From Paucibacter sp. PLA-PC-4 (lineage in GTDB: Bacteria > Pseudomonadota > Gammaproteobacteria > Burkholderiales > Burkholderiaceae_C), in NCBI RefSeq assembly GCF_026241155.1, contig NZ_JAPFGP010000018.1, forward strand, positions 1 through 64,000: DNA of 64,000 nucleotides, read 5' to 3'. A program made the translations under genes and the position numbers. Shown in pieces: positions 8,438-18,155 of this stretch. A model generated the notes under the pieces. It was not told the DNA's origin. It was given only the letters and a program-made list of their open reading frames with translations, and made no database searches. The first letter of the stretch is position 1. The number at the start of each line of letters is the position of its first letter.

Positions 8438-8490
8438 CTGGCAATTTTAACAGAGCCGTCGCAATCGCGTCTCTACGGGATGTTGCGTAG

Positions 8491-9560
<1,070 letters not shown>

Positions 9561-9561
<1 letters not shown>

Positions 9562-10625
9562 TGCGGGTCTTCCACATCCATGGCGAGCAGTTCATCGAGC
9601 TGCAGATGCTGCCGGCGGATCTGCCGACCGAGGGTTTTGTCTGGGTTGGCTGCGCACGCCAGGAACTGCCTGAGCGAATCAGCGACCTGCAGCAACATCT
9701 GCAAGGCTGGGGCTGCGGCCCGCTGGTCGATCTGCATGTCTCCGACCTGCTGAACAGCCAGCTGCCCTCGCACTATGACTACACCTCCTGGTACGACCTG
9801 CTGGTGTTCCGTCGCCTGGCTGCGGCCGGCAAGGTGGGCGAGGCCTCTTCGGCCGCGCTGCTGAGCATAGACACCAGCCCGGTCGGCTTTGCGCTGTTCG
9901 ACCGCGCACTGATCAGCATCCATCCCGACGACTGCGCGGTGCGCGAGTATTTCGCGGCCCGCATGGGCCAGCTCACACAGGCCTCGGACTTCCGTGGCTC
10001 GGCCCGCCTGCCCAGCAACACCAGCGATCTGATGCTGCGGATGGTCAACCATATGGTGGACAGCTATCTGGAGCTGCGCCGCCAGCTGACCCGGCAGTTG
10101 GTGGGCCTGCAGCAGGCCTTGATGGATCCGCGCAGCCGCTTCAGTGACTGGCAATTGCTGCTCGACGCGCGCAACAGCCTGCATCTGCTGGAAGACACTT
10201 GCGAAGATCAACGCAGCGCGATCCAGGAATGGCTGGACGCGCTAGAGGACTGGCCGATGCCGGCCGAGCCACAGGGCCAGCGCGAACGCGAGCTGCTGCG
10301 GGTGCGCTCACGCGATGTGCTGGAGCATGTGGAGCGGGTGCTCAGCCATGTGCGGCGGCTGGAGTCTTCGTCGGAATCGGCAGTGCAGATGCATTTTTCG
10401 GCGCTGAGCCACCGCACCAACGCCATCATGCGCACGCTGACCGTGCTGACCGCGATCTTTCTGCCGCTGAACCTGATCACCGGCATCTTCGGCATGAACT
10501 TCGATGCGCTGCCGCTGATCCACAACGCCAAAGGCGTGTGGATCGCCTTGGGACTGATGCTGGCGCTGGCGCTGGCGCTGGGCGCCTTTTTCTGGCGCAA
10601 GCGCTATCTGGGCACCCAGCGCTAG
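9561..10625 (+). CDS. CorA-family divalent cation transporter
   Basis: A 354-residue membrane protein of the CorA/ZntB family. A long soluble N-terminal alpha/beta and helical domain is followed by a stalk helix and two C-terminal membrane helices. The signature GMN occurs in ITGIFGMNFDALP at the end of the first helix, and a basic WRKRYLG tail follows the second. GMN with a MNF context favours magnesium rather than zinc, but the usual MPEL loop is replaced. The ATG shares a base with the hemB stop codon (TGATG), so translation is coupled to a magnesium-type HemB. Confidence 0.88.
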
Positions 10626-10628
10626 CGC

Positions 10629-11075
10629 TCAGTCCTTCAGATAGGGGTCGGCAAAGCCGAGGGAGCGCATGATCTCGCTTTCGCGCGCCTCCATACACTC
10701 GGCCTCGTCTTCCTCTTCATGGTCGTAGCCTTGTGCATGCAGCGTGCCATGCACCAGCATATGGGCATAGTGGGCGACCAGGTCCAGCCCCATATCCCGG
10801 GCCTCGCGCTCGACCACCTCGGCACAGATCACCAGGTCAGCACCGACCACTGGCTCGTGGCTGTAGTCGAAGGTCAGCACATTGGTCGCGTAGTCCTTGC
10901 TGCGGAAGTCCTTGTTGAGCTGGCGGCCCTCGTCGGCATCGACGATGCGCACCGCGATCTCTCCCGGCAGCTCCAGCGCCGCGCGTATCCAGCGGACCAC
11001 CTTGTGGCGCGGCAGCAGGGCCTTGTGGCGCGGGTCGGCGAATTGCAGCGACAGACTCAGATCGGGGCGGCTCAT
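10629..11075 (-). CDS. ybeY: Endoribonuclease YbeY
   Basis: Zinc-dependent single-strand endoribonuclease needed for 16S rRNA 3' maturation and ribosome quality control. It has 148 residues. The metal motif [16 protein letters not shown] gives the HxxxHxxxxxH ligand set. The substrate-side arginine-containing segment [10 protein letters not shown]-like ([13 protein letters not shown]) precedes [12 protein letters not shown]. The ATG at 11075 overlaps the phoH stop codon (ATGA), matching the widespread phoH-ybeY gene order. Confidence 0.94.
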   Translation of the reverse strand: MSRPDLSLSLQFADPRHKALLPRHKVVRWIRAALELPGEIAVRIVDADEGRQLNKDFRSKDYATNVLTFDYSHEPVVGADLVICAEVVEREARDMGLDLVAHYAHMLVHGTLHAQGYDHEEEDEAECMEARESEIMRSLGFADPYLKD

Positions 11076-12040
11076 GACTTGGCTTTCTCGTAGGCCTCGA
11101 CGATGCGGGCCACCAGCGGGTGGCGCACGATGTCTTGCGAGGTGAAGCGCGTCATCGCAATGCCTTTGACTTTGGCCAGCACGCGCTCTGCATCGACCAG
11201 CCCGCTGTTGACGCCCTTGGGCAGGTCGATCTGGCTTGTGTCGCCGGTGACCACGCATTTGCTGCCAAAGCCGATGCGGGTCAGGAACATCTTCATCTGC
11301 TCGGGCGTCGTGTTCTGCGCCTCGTCGAGGATCACGAAAGCATGGTTCAAGGTGCGCCCGCGCATAAAGGCCAGCGGCGCAATTTCCAGCTGGCCTTTCT
11401 CGAAGGCCTTGCTGACACGGTCAAAACCCATCAGGTCATAGAGCGCGTCGTAGAGGGGGCGCAGATAGGGGTCGACCTTCTGCGTCAGATCGCCGGGCAG
11501 AAAGCCCAGGCGTTCGCCGGCCTCGACTGCCGGGCGGGTAAGGATGATGCGCTGCACCGTCGAGCGCTCCAGCGCATCGATCGCACAAGCCACCGCCAGA
11601 AAAGTCTTGCCGGTGCCGGCCGGGCCCAGGCCGAAGGTGATGTCATGCGCCAGAATATGGCGCAGATATTCATGCTGGCGCGGCGTGCGGCCGGCCAAGT
11701 CGGCGCGGCGGGTGCGCAGCACGATGGCATCGGCGGCGGGCGTGGCGACCGCTCCCGGTTTTGCTTTCACGACCGGCCCCAGGTCGGCAACGGCCTCGGC
11801 CAGCGCCAGCTGCAAGGTCTCGGCGGGAATCGCGCGCCGGGCGCGCTCGTACAAGGCGATCAGCAATTGCTGGCTGCGCTGGGCCGCGGCCTTCGGGCCC
11901 TCGATGCGAAACTGTTCATTGCGGCGCAAAATCTTCACGCCCAATGCGCCCTCAATCTGGCGCAGATGCTCATCCAGCATGCCGCACAGATGGGCCAGGC
12001 GGCTGTTGTCGGTCGGGGTGAAGAGCTGTCGGATGATCAA
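11072..12040 (-). CDS. phoH: PhoH-like ATPase (PhoL)
   Basis: P-loop NTPase of the PhoH/PhoL family, probably an RNA-remodelling ATPase that works with YbeY. It has 322 residues. Walker A is GPAGTGKT at 139-146 and Walker B is in [20 protein letters not shown] is the family sensor segment. The TTG at 12040 is chosen because the first residues then read [19 protein letters not shown], the normal family N-terminus. No ATG lies near this point, and the extension further upstream does not resemble PhoH. It is coupled to ybeY by a 4-base overlap. Confidence 0.9.
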   Translation of the reverse strand: MIIRQLFTPTDNSRLAHLCGMLDEHLRQIEGALGVKILRRNEQFRIEGPKAAAQRSQQLLIALYERARRAIPAETLQLALAEAVADLGPVVKAKPGAVATPAADAIVLRTRRADLAGRTPRQHEYLRHILAHDITFGLGPAGTGKTFLAVACAIDALERSTVQRIILTRPAVEAGERLGFLPGDLTQKVDPYLRPLYDALYDLMGFDRVSKAFEKGQLEIAPLAFMRGRTLNHAFVILDEAQNTTPEQMKMFLTRIGFGSKCVVTGDTSQIDLPKGVNSGLVDAERVLAKVKGIAMTRFTSQDIVRHPLVARIVEAYEKAKS

Positions 12041-12136
12041 GGCGGAACTTTCGCAAGAGCTGCAGGCAAGGTGCGCATTGTCGCCGGTACATGCCCCAGG
12101 ATGGCCGCGCCGCCGCCTCCTGCACAATCGCGCCCC

Positions 12137-13489
12137 ATGCGATTCAGAACTCCATTGATATCGGGCGGCGGCGCGCTCGCACTGCTGCTGCCGGCCTGGG
12201 CCCTGGCACACCCGGACCAGGCACCTGTGGCCGCCCTCTGGCAGACGCTGCTGCCGCAGCTGCTGTGCGCGATGCTGGGGCTGATGGGACTGACCCTGGC
12301 CTTGCTGTCACGCATCCATGCACGCGAGCGGCATCTGGTCTTTCTGGCCGCCCTGATGGGGCTGTGGGTGCTGCGCTCGGCGCTGGACTGGTTGGCGCTG
12401 CCGCAGCTTGGCGGGGACCGGCGCCTGCTGGTCTCGACCGCCTTGCTGCCCTGGCTGAGCCTGTGCCTGATCCAGTTCCTGCTGCGCCCCACCGGTGGCC
12501 AGCGGCCCTGGCTGGACCTGGTCCTGCCGCTGCAGGCGGTGCTGGTGCCGCTGAGTCTGCTGCTCTTGCCGGCGCAGATGGCCCTACTGAGCCAGGCCTG
12601 GTTGGCCCTGCTGGTTCTGCAGGTGCTGGCCGCCATGGCCTGGCATCTGCGCGAGCGCCGCGACCGGGGGCTCAACACCACCGTGCTGCTCGGACTCGGT
12701 GCTATCGCGCTGCTGCTGGAGCTGGTGATGCCGTGGCGCCAGGCGGCCATCGTGCTGCCGTTGCTGCTGCTGGCGTCGGGCGTGCGGATCATCCTGAACA
12801 TCGCCCATGCCCGCGTCAACGCCGAACACCTGCAGCTCGAACATGAGCAGCATGCGCAGGCCAAAGTGGCCGATATCGAGCGCAGCTTCAGCGAGATGGC
12901 CGAGCAGAAGCTGGAGCAGGTCACCGAGCGCGAGCGCAAGCGCATCGCCGCCGATCTTCATGACGATTTGGGCGCCAAACTGCTGACCATCGTGCACACC
13001 AGCGAGTCCGACCGCATCTCAACCTTGGCGCGCGAGGCGCTAGAGGAGATGCGGCTGTCCGTGCGCGGCCTGACCGGCAAGCCGGTGCAGTTGCTGGACG
13101 CTTTGGGCGACTGGCGCGCCGAGGTTGTATCGCGCCTGGGCCAGGCCAATATCCTGGCCGAGTGGAAATCACCGTCCGAGGACGTGATCCACACCTTGCA
13201 GGCACGCGCCTATGTGCAAACCACGCGCATCTTCCGCGAAGCGGTCAGCAACATCATCAAGCACAGCGGCGCCACCCATTGCGTGGTCAGCTGCACGGTG
13301 CTGGACGGCGATTTCCTGGTCGTGATCCAGGACAACGGCCAGGGGATCACGACCGAGCTGGATGGCCGGCTGGACAAGGGCCATGGCATGGCCAGCATGA
13401 AATCCCGCGCCAAGCAGATGCACGGACAGTGTCTGGTCGAGTCCGGCCCGGGCTGGGGAACCGTGATCCGCCTCACGATTCCGCTCTGA
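12137..13489 (+). CDS. Membrane sensor histidine kinase (NarL-type partner)
   Basis: A 450-residue kinase. The N-terminal half has about seven hydrophobic segments and no large periplasmic loop. A coiled linker (LEHEQHAQAKVADIERSF) leads to a HisKA_3 domain with phospho-accepting His275 in RIAADLHDDLGAKL. The HATPase domain has an N box FREAVSNIIKHSG and G boxes VIQDNGQG and GHGMASM. The architecture is typical of kinases that pair with LuxR/NarL regulators, and one is encoded 96 bases downstream. The signal is unknown. The ATG at 12137 begins the first membrane segment; a long upstream in-frame open stretch is antisense to phoH and is not part of the gene. Confidence 0.88.
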   Translation: MRFRTPLISGGGALALLLPAWALAHPDQAPVAALWQTLLPQLLCAMLGLMGLTLALLSRIHARERHLVFLAALMGLWVLRSALDWLALPQLGGDRRLLVSTALLPWLSLCLIQFLLRPTGGQRPWLDLVLPLQAVLVPLSLLLLPAQMALLSQAWLALLVLQVLAAMAWHLRERRDRGLNTTVLLGLGAIALLLELVMPWRQAAIVLPLLLLASGVRIILNIAHARVNAEHLQLEHEQHAQAKVADIERSFSEMAEQKLEQVTERERKRIAADLHDDLGAKLLTIVHTSESDRISTLAREALEEMRLSVRGLTGKPVQLLDALGDWRAEVVSRLGQANILAEWKSPSEDVIHTLQARAYVQTTRIFREAVSNIIKHSGATHCVVSCTVLDGDFLVVIQDNGQGITTELDGRLDKGHGMASMKSRAKQMHGQCLVESGPGWGTVIRLTIPL

Positions 13490-13585
13490 ACAGCCCAAGC
13501 CAGGGATTGAGGCATTGGCTTTTGCGCCGATAAACGCTAAGTTGTCCCCCATCGGGCCACCGTCCACACCGCAAAGTACAAAACT

Positions 13586-14239
13586 ATGAACCATATTCTT
13601 TTGCTGGAAGACATTCCGGAGATCCGCGCCTGGCTCAAAGCCCTGGTCAAGCAGATCTTCGTCAACGCCCAGATCACCGAGTGCTCGCGCGTGCAGGACG
13701 CACTGAAGCAGGTGCAGACCCAGCGCTTCACGCTGGCCCTGCTGGACCTGGGCCTGCCGGATGGTTCGGGTGTGGATGTGGTGGCGGCCCTGCGGGAGCA
13801 GCAACCGGAGGTGCAGTCGGTCATCGTCACCATCCACGACGACGATGAACACCTGTTCCCGGCCCTGCAAGCCGGCGCCTTCGGTTATCTGCTAAAAGAA
13901 CAGTCACGCGAGCTATTGGCCGAGCAGTTGCAGCGCATCAGCCAGGGCGAGCCGCCCTTGTCGCCGTCGATCGCGCGCAAGGTGATCGCCTACTTCGCCG
14001 CACAGCGGCGACCCCAAGCCGCAGCCCTGTTGCACGAAGTCTCGCTGACCGACCGGGAGACCGAGGTGCTGCTGCGTGTGGCGAAGGGCTACACGCTGCC
14101 CGAGATCGGCGTGCAGCTGGGCTTGAGTCGCCACACGATTGCCGACTATGTGAAGCAGATCTATCGCAAGCTCAATGTCAGCTCGCGCGCGGAAGCGGCA
14201 CTGGAGGCACAACGCCTGGGACTGTTCGGCAGGAATTGA
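13586..14239 (+). CDS. LuxR/NarL-family response regulator
   Basis: A 217-residue two-domain regulator. The receiver domain begins MNHILLLEDIPE, with the phosphorylated aspartate at Asp54 (LLDLGLPDG) and the conserved lysine in YLLKEQS. The C-terminal LuxR-type helix-turn-helix reads LTDRETEVLLRVAKGYTLPE and continues GLSRHTIADYVKQIYRKL. It is the cognate partner of the histidine kinase immediately upstream. Target genes cannot be inferred. Confidence 0.92.
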   Translation: MNHILLLEDIPEIRAWLKALVKQIFVNAQITECSRVQDALKQVQTQRFTLALLDLGLPDGSGVDVVAALREQQPEVQSVIVTIHDDDEHLFPALQAGAFGYLLKEQSRELLAEQLQRISQGEPPLSPSIARKVIAYFAAQRRPQAAALLHEVSLTDRETEVLLRVAKGYTLPEIGVQLGLSRHTIADYVKQIYRKLNVSSRAEAALEAQRLGLFGRN

Positions 14240-14311
14240 TGCCCCTGGCTCGCGGGCACGCGAGCGATCACCCCGAGGGGTGCGCGCGCTATGCGCGTTG
14301 ATAATCCCTGG

Positions 14312-14881
14312 ATGATCGGAAGACTCACAGGCGTCATCGCGGAGAAATCGCCCCCGCAAATCCTCATCGATGTGCAGGGCGTCGGCTACGAGGTCGACGT
14401 GCCGATGAGCACCTTCTACAACCTGCCTGGCCTGGGCGAGCGAGCCAGCCTGCTGACACACCTGAGCATCCGGGAGGATGCCCACGTGCTGTTCGGTTTT
14501 CTGAGCGCCGAGGAGCGCAGCACCTTCCGCCAGCTCATCAAGATCAGCGGTGTCGGCCCCAAGATGGCCTTGTCGCTGCTATCCGGCCTGTCGGTCGGCG
14601 AGCTGGCCCTGGCCGTCTCCAAGCAGGAGACCGGCCGCCTGGTCAAGGTCCCCGGCATCGGCAAGAAGACCGCCGAGCGCTTGCTGCTGGAACTCAAGGG
14701 CAAGCTCGGCCCCGATCTGTCGCTGCCGGTCAGCGTCGCCAATGACGCCCATGCCGACATCCTGCAAGCCCTGATCGCGCTGGGGTACTCCGACAAGGAA
14801 GCCGGTCTGGCGCTGAAATCGCTGCCGGCCGAGATCGGTGTCAGTGAAGGCATCAAGCTGGCGATGAAGAAACTCACATGA
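14312..14881 (+). CDS. ruvA: Holliday junction branch migration protein RuvA
   Basis: DNA-binding subunit of the RuvAB branch-migration motor. The 189-residue protein has the N-terminal OB-fold ([20 protein letters not shown]), then two helix-hairpin-helix motifs ([20 protein letters not shown] and [19 protein letters not shown]), and the C-terminal domain III that binds RuvB ([19 protein letters not shown]). The ATG at 14312 gives the canonical MIGRL start; an ATG seven codons earlier is also in frame. It overlaps ruvB by four bases. Confidence 0.96.
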   Translation: MIGRLTGVIAEKSPPQILIDVQGVGYEVDVPMSTFYNLPGLGERASLLTHLSIREDAHVLFGFLSAEERSTFRQLIKISGVGPKMALSLLSGLSVGELALAVSKQETGRLVKVPGIGKKTAERLLLELKGKLGPDLSLPVSVANDAHADILQALIALGYSDKEAGLALKSLPAEIGVSEGIKLAMKKLT

Positions 14882-15945
14882 GCATACAGACCGACAAGTT
14901 CGGCGACGCCTTCTCGCCCACACCCCCGCGCGTGGTCAGCGCCGCCCCGAGCTCGCCCAATGAAGAGGCGATCGAGCGCGCGTTGCGGCCCAAGCTGCTG
15001 GACGACTATGTCGGCCAGACCAAGGCCCGCGAGCAGCTGGAGATCTTCATCGGCGCGGCACGCAAGCGCGACGAGGCCATGGACCATGTGCTGTTGTTTG
15101 GCCCGCCAGGCTTGGGCAAAACCACCTTGAGCCACATCATTGCGGCCGAGCTGGGCGTCAATCTGCGCCAGACTTCGGGCCCGGTGCTGGAGAAGCCCAA
15201 GGACTTGGCCGCCATCCTGACCAATCTCGAGAAGAACGATGTGCTCTTCATCGACGAGATTCACCGGCTGAGTCCGGTGGTCGAGGAAATCCTCTACCCG
15301 GCACTGGAGGACTACCAGATCGACATCATGATCGGCGAGGGCCCGGCCGCTCGCTCGATCAAGCTGGACCTGCAGCCCTTCACTCTGGTCGGCGCGACCA
15401 CGCGGGCCGGCATGCTGACCAACCCGCTGCGCGACCGCTTCGGCATTGTCGCCCGGCTGGAGTTCTACACGGCCGCCGAGTTGCAGCGCATCGTGACCCG
15501 CTCTGCCGGCCTGCTGAATGCCCCGATCGACACCGAGGGCGCGCTGGAAATCGCACGCCGCTCACGCGGCACGCCGCGCATCGCGAACCGACTGCTGCGC
15601 CGCGTACGAGACTATGCCGATGTGAAAGGCGACGGCCGCATCAGCAAGAAGATCGCCGATCTGGCGTTGGCGATGCTGGATGTCGACCCGCAGGGCTTCG
15701 ATCTGATGGACCGCAAGCTGTTGGAGGCGGTTGTGCATCGCTTCGACGGCGGCCCGGTCGGCCTGGACAATGTGGCCGCCGCGATCGGCGAAGAGCCCGG
15801 CACGATCGAGGATGTGATCGAGCCTTATCTGATCCAGCAGGGCTTTCTGCAGCGCACGCCGCGTGGCCGCATCGCGACCCTGGCCGCCTTCCGGCATCTG
15901 GGTGTCGCACCGCCCAAGCAGGCAGGCCAGTTGTTCGACGAATAG
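14878..15945 (+). CDS. ruvB: Holliday junction ATP-dependent helicase RuvB
   Basis: Hexameric AAA+ motor that drives branch migration with RuvA. It has 355 residues. Walker A is GPPGLGKT at 75-82 and Walker B is DEIH at 126-129. The sensor segment is LVGATTRAG, and the arginine-finger and sensor 2 region is [19 protein letters not shown] winged-helix domain ends the protein ([21 protein letters not shown]). ATGA overlap with ruvA shows coupled translation. ruvC is not in the window. Confidence 0.97.
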   Translation: MSIQTDKFGDAFSPTPPRVVSAAPSSPNEEAIERALRPKLLDDYVGQTKAREQLEIFIGAARKRDEAMDHVLLFGPPGLGKTTLSHIIAAELGVNLRQTSGPVLEKPKDLAAILTNLEKNDVLFIDEIHRLSPVVEEILYPALEDYQIDIMIGEGPAARSIKLDLQPFTLVGATTRAGMLTNPLRDRFGIVARLEFYTAAELQRIVTRSAGLLNAPIDTEGALEIARRSRGTPRIANRLLRRVRDYADVKGDGRISKKIADLALAMLDVDPQGFDLMDRKLLEAVVHRFDGGPVGLDNVAAAIGEEPGTIEDVIEPYLIQQGFLQRTPRGRIATLAAFRHLGVAPPKQAGQLFDE

Positions 15946-15968
15946 ATCAACGTATCTCGAGCAGACGT

Positions 15969-15995
15969 AAAAAAACCACCCGAAGGTGGTTTTTT
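15969..15995. terminator. Bidirectional terminator between ruvB and porin gene
   Basis: Stem AAAAACCACC / GGTGGTTTTT with a CGAA loop, flanked by A-runs on one side and T-runs on the other. It lies between the convergent ruvB and porin genes and can terminate transcription in both directions. Confidence 0.88.
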
Positions 15996-16011
15996 GCTTT
16001 TGATCCGAAGA

Positions 16012-16935
16012 TCAGAAGTTGTGGCGCACGCCGGCTGCCAGCGAGCTGAAGTCAGCTGCGTTGACCTTGGCATTCTGAGCGGTATAGAAGCCATACACCT
16101 TCGTACGCTTGCTCAGGTTGTAGTTGTAGCCCAGTGTGAACTGGGTGGTCTTGCCTTGGGCCAGGAAGTCGCCCTTACCTTGGGTGGAGCCGAAGTTCGC
16201 GTGGAACTCGGAAGCGCCCATGGTGTACATGCCCGACAGGCGATAGACGTTGCGATTCTGAGCGCCGTCATCGGCGCGCTGGTAGTAGGCGCCCACGGTG
16301 AAGGCACCCAGCTCGTACAGGCCGCGCACTGCGAACTGCTTGACATCGCCTTCCTTGCTGAAGCCGGCACCCAGGTGCAGCGGGCCGCCGACGTAGTTGG
16401 CAGCCAGGTCGAACAGCTTTTCACGGCCAGCAACGCCTTCGCCGGCCGAGACCGAGGCGCTACCGCTGAAGCCACCAACGGTCGGCGTGAAGTAGCCGAT
16501 CTTGTTGCTCGAGCGGTAGGTCTTGAACGCGTACAGAGCATCCGACGAGGTGCCGGTGTCGTGGTTGTGCATGCTGATGTAATCAGCAGTGGCGAAGTAC
16601 GACTCGGGCGTGAAGTTACCCAGACGGACAGCACCGAAAGCGCCAGCCAGTTGCACCCAGGCCTCGCGACCCCAGAAAGTCGAGGCAGCACGGCCGTCGT
16701 CAGAGTTCAGGCCGCTTTCCAGGTTGAACGAAGCCTTCAGGCCACCGCCCAGGTCTTCCTGGCCCTTGAAGCCGAAGCGCGAGCTGTTGTTTTGCATAAC
16801 GGCCACGCGGTCGCCATCGCCAACCTTCTGGCTTTCCACGGTGGTGTTGATACGACCGTACAGGGTCACCGAGCTTTGTGCGAAAGCGGAGGCCGAAACG
16901 GCGGCCAGTGCAGCGACGAGAGCAATCTTTTTCAT
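16012..16935 (-). CDS. General porin (betaproteobacterial type)
   Basis: Outer-membrane beta-barrel porin of the OmpC-like family common in Burkholderiales. A signal peptide ends in ASAFA, and mature protein begins QSSVTLYGRINTTVES. The barrel strands include SSRFGFKGQEDLGGGLKASF, and the sequence ends in AAGVRHNF with the terminal phenylalanine needed for BAM-dependent insertion. The product has 307 residues. Two adjacent ATG codons are possible starts; the second (16935) is better spaced from AAAGG. A -10-like TATACT lies about 70 bases upstream. It is likely an abundant protein for nonselective uptake of small solutes. Confidence 0.93.
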   Translation of the reverse strand: MKKIALVAALAAVSASAFAQSSVTLYGRINTTVESQKVGDGDRVAVMQNNSSRFGFKGQEDLGGGLKASFNLESGLNSDDGRAASTFWGREAWVQLAGAFGAVRLGNFTPESYFATADYISMHNHDTGTSSDALYAFKTYRSSNKIGYFTPTVGGFSGSASVSAGEGVAGREKLFDLAANYVGGPLHLGAGFSKEGDVKQFAVRGLYELGAFTVGAYYQRADDGAQNRNVYRLSGMYTMGASEFHANFGSTQGKGDFLAQGKTTQFTLGYNYNLSKRTKVYGFYTAQNAKVNAADFSSLAAGVRHNF

Positions 16936-17120
16936 CATTTGCCTTTAGGAGTTGAAGAGTAGCCGGACTGAATCACCCGGTCTTGTTCGCAATGTGGCCG
17001 CAGTATAAAAGTCCTAGGGTTTGACCGAGTGGCGAGCGACGCGAAATTGCAACAGTCTTGTGGTAAAGCTGCAAACGTACAGATTGGCACTTGCGCAAGC
17101 GACGCTTTCGCTCGCAACAC

Positions 17121-17768
17121 TCAGGCGGCGGTCTCGTCCAGGCTCAGCCCTTCCAGATGACCATCGTCGTTCCAGCCGACCACGCTCAGTCCGGCCGCCG
17201 AGTACAGGAGGCGGTTGATCGTGGCATTGCCGAGCACCCAGCTGCGCGGCGCCTGCAGACTCAAGCGCCGGCCGGCGCGGTGCAGGCAGTCCATCACCCC
17301 GCCATGGGCCACGATGACGACAATCTGCCCGGGATGGGCCCGAGCCAAGCGTTCGACAGTAGTGACCGCGCGATGATAGAAGTCCTGCAGGCTTTCACCG
17401 CCCTCAGCCGCGAAATCGGGATCGCGCCGCCGCCAGCGCTCACTTTGGGCCGGCCATTGCTGCTCGATCTCGCTCCAGCTCAGCCCCTGAAAGACGCCAA
17501 AGCTGCGCTCCCGCAAAGCCGGCTCGGCCCTCAGCGACAGGCCTGTGGCGGACCCGATGGCCTCGGCAGTCTGCCAAGCACGTGCCAAATCACTGCTGTA
17601 GATAGCGTCCAGGCTCTCGCCGGCCAGCGCTCGGCCGAGCCGCCATGCCTGAGCCTGGCCCAGCGCATTCAAGGGAATATCAAGCTGGCCCTGGATGCGG
17701 CTTTCGCGGTTCCAGGCCGTCTCGCCATGGCGCACCGCAAGAATCGTGGTTACGCTGTCCAGGCCCAT
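17121..17768 (-). CDS. Histidine phosphatase family protein
   Basis: A 215-residue member of the phosphoglycerate-mutase-like superfamily. The RHGE catalytic motif is in LAVRHGETAWNRESRIQGQ, and the second catalytic histidine is in VIVAHGGVMDCLHR. This pattern is shared by cofactor-dependent mutases, GpmB-like phosphatases and alpha-ribazole phosphatase (CobC), and cannot be separated further here. No cobalamin genes are nearby. Its ATG directly follows the stop codon of the DUF1840 gene. Confidence 0.88.
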   Translation of the reverse strand: MGLDSVTTILAVRHGETAWNRESRIQGQLDIPLNALGQAQAWRLGRALAGESLDAIYSSDLARAWQTAEAIGSATGLSLRAEPALRERSFGVFQGLSWSEIEQQWPAQSERWRRRDPDFAAEGGESLQDFYHRAVTTVERLARAHPGQIVVIVAHGGVMDCLHRAGRRLSLQAPRSWVLGNATINRLLYSAAGLSVVGWNDDGHLEGLSLDETAA

Positions 17769-18092
17769 TCAGGCGCCCCAGACCACGTCCTGGCGCTCCA
17801 CCAGGCTCAGGCGCATCATCTCCAGCAACGGCCAGGCTCGCTGGCGCAGGCTGATGCCCTCGCGCTTCGGAGCGGGCTCACCGGCGGCCTGGGCCTCGAT
17901 CTGCAGCCGGGCGAACTCGGCCTCGTCCTCGGCCACCGCCTGCTCAAGTGCCGAGATCGCGGCGCCGAGCTGGGACTGGGTCACGATGCCCTGAGCTGCG
18001 GGCTCACGCCCCATCAATCGCAGCAACTGCTCGCCGTTGGGGCCCATCATGATCACGTCGGCCGCAGCCGCAGATTTGAATTTGTAGATCAC
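17769..18092 (-). CDS. DUF1840 protein
   Basis: A 107-residue protein of the DUF1840 family, found mainly in Betaproteobacteria and of unknown function. Family features are the N-terminus VIYKFKSAAAADVIMMGPNG and the C-terminal LRQRAWPLLEMMRLSL. The GTG at 18092 is chosen because AGGAG lies seven bases upstream and the family begins at this residue; an ATG ten codons earlier lacks a ribosome binding site. It is followed without a gap by the histidine phosphatase gene. Confidence 0.85.
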   Translation of the reverse strand: MIYKFKSAAAADVIMMGPNGEQLLRLMGREPAAQGIVTQSQLGAAISALEQAVAEDEAEFARLQIEAQAAGEPAPKREGISLRQRAWPLLEMMRLSLVERQDVVWGA

Positions 18093-18155
18093 GGTTGCAC
18101 TCCTGATGTCAGTGTCAACCATTGTGCCGCCTGAACCCTTGGCCTCGCCCAGATA

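Noticed and set aside
11120-12136. Long in-frame extension upstream of the histidine kinase
   Set aside because: It is antisense to phoH and has no kinase feature; the kinase begins at 12137 with its first membrane helix.
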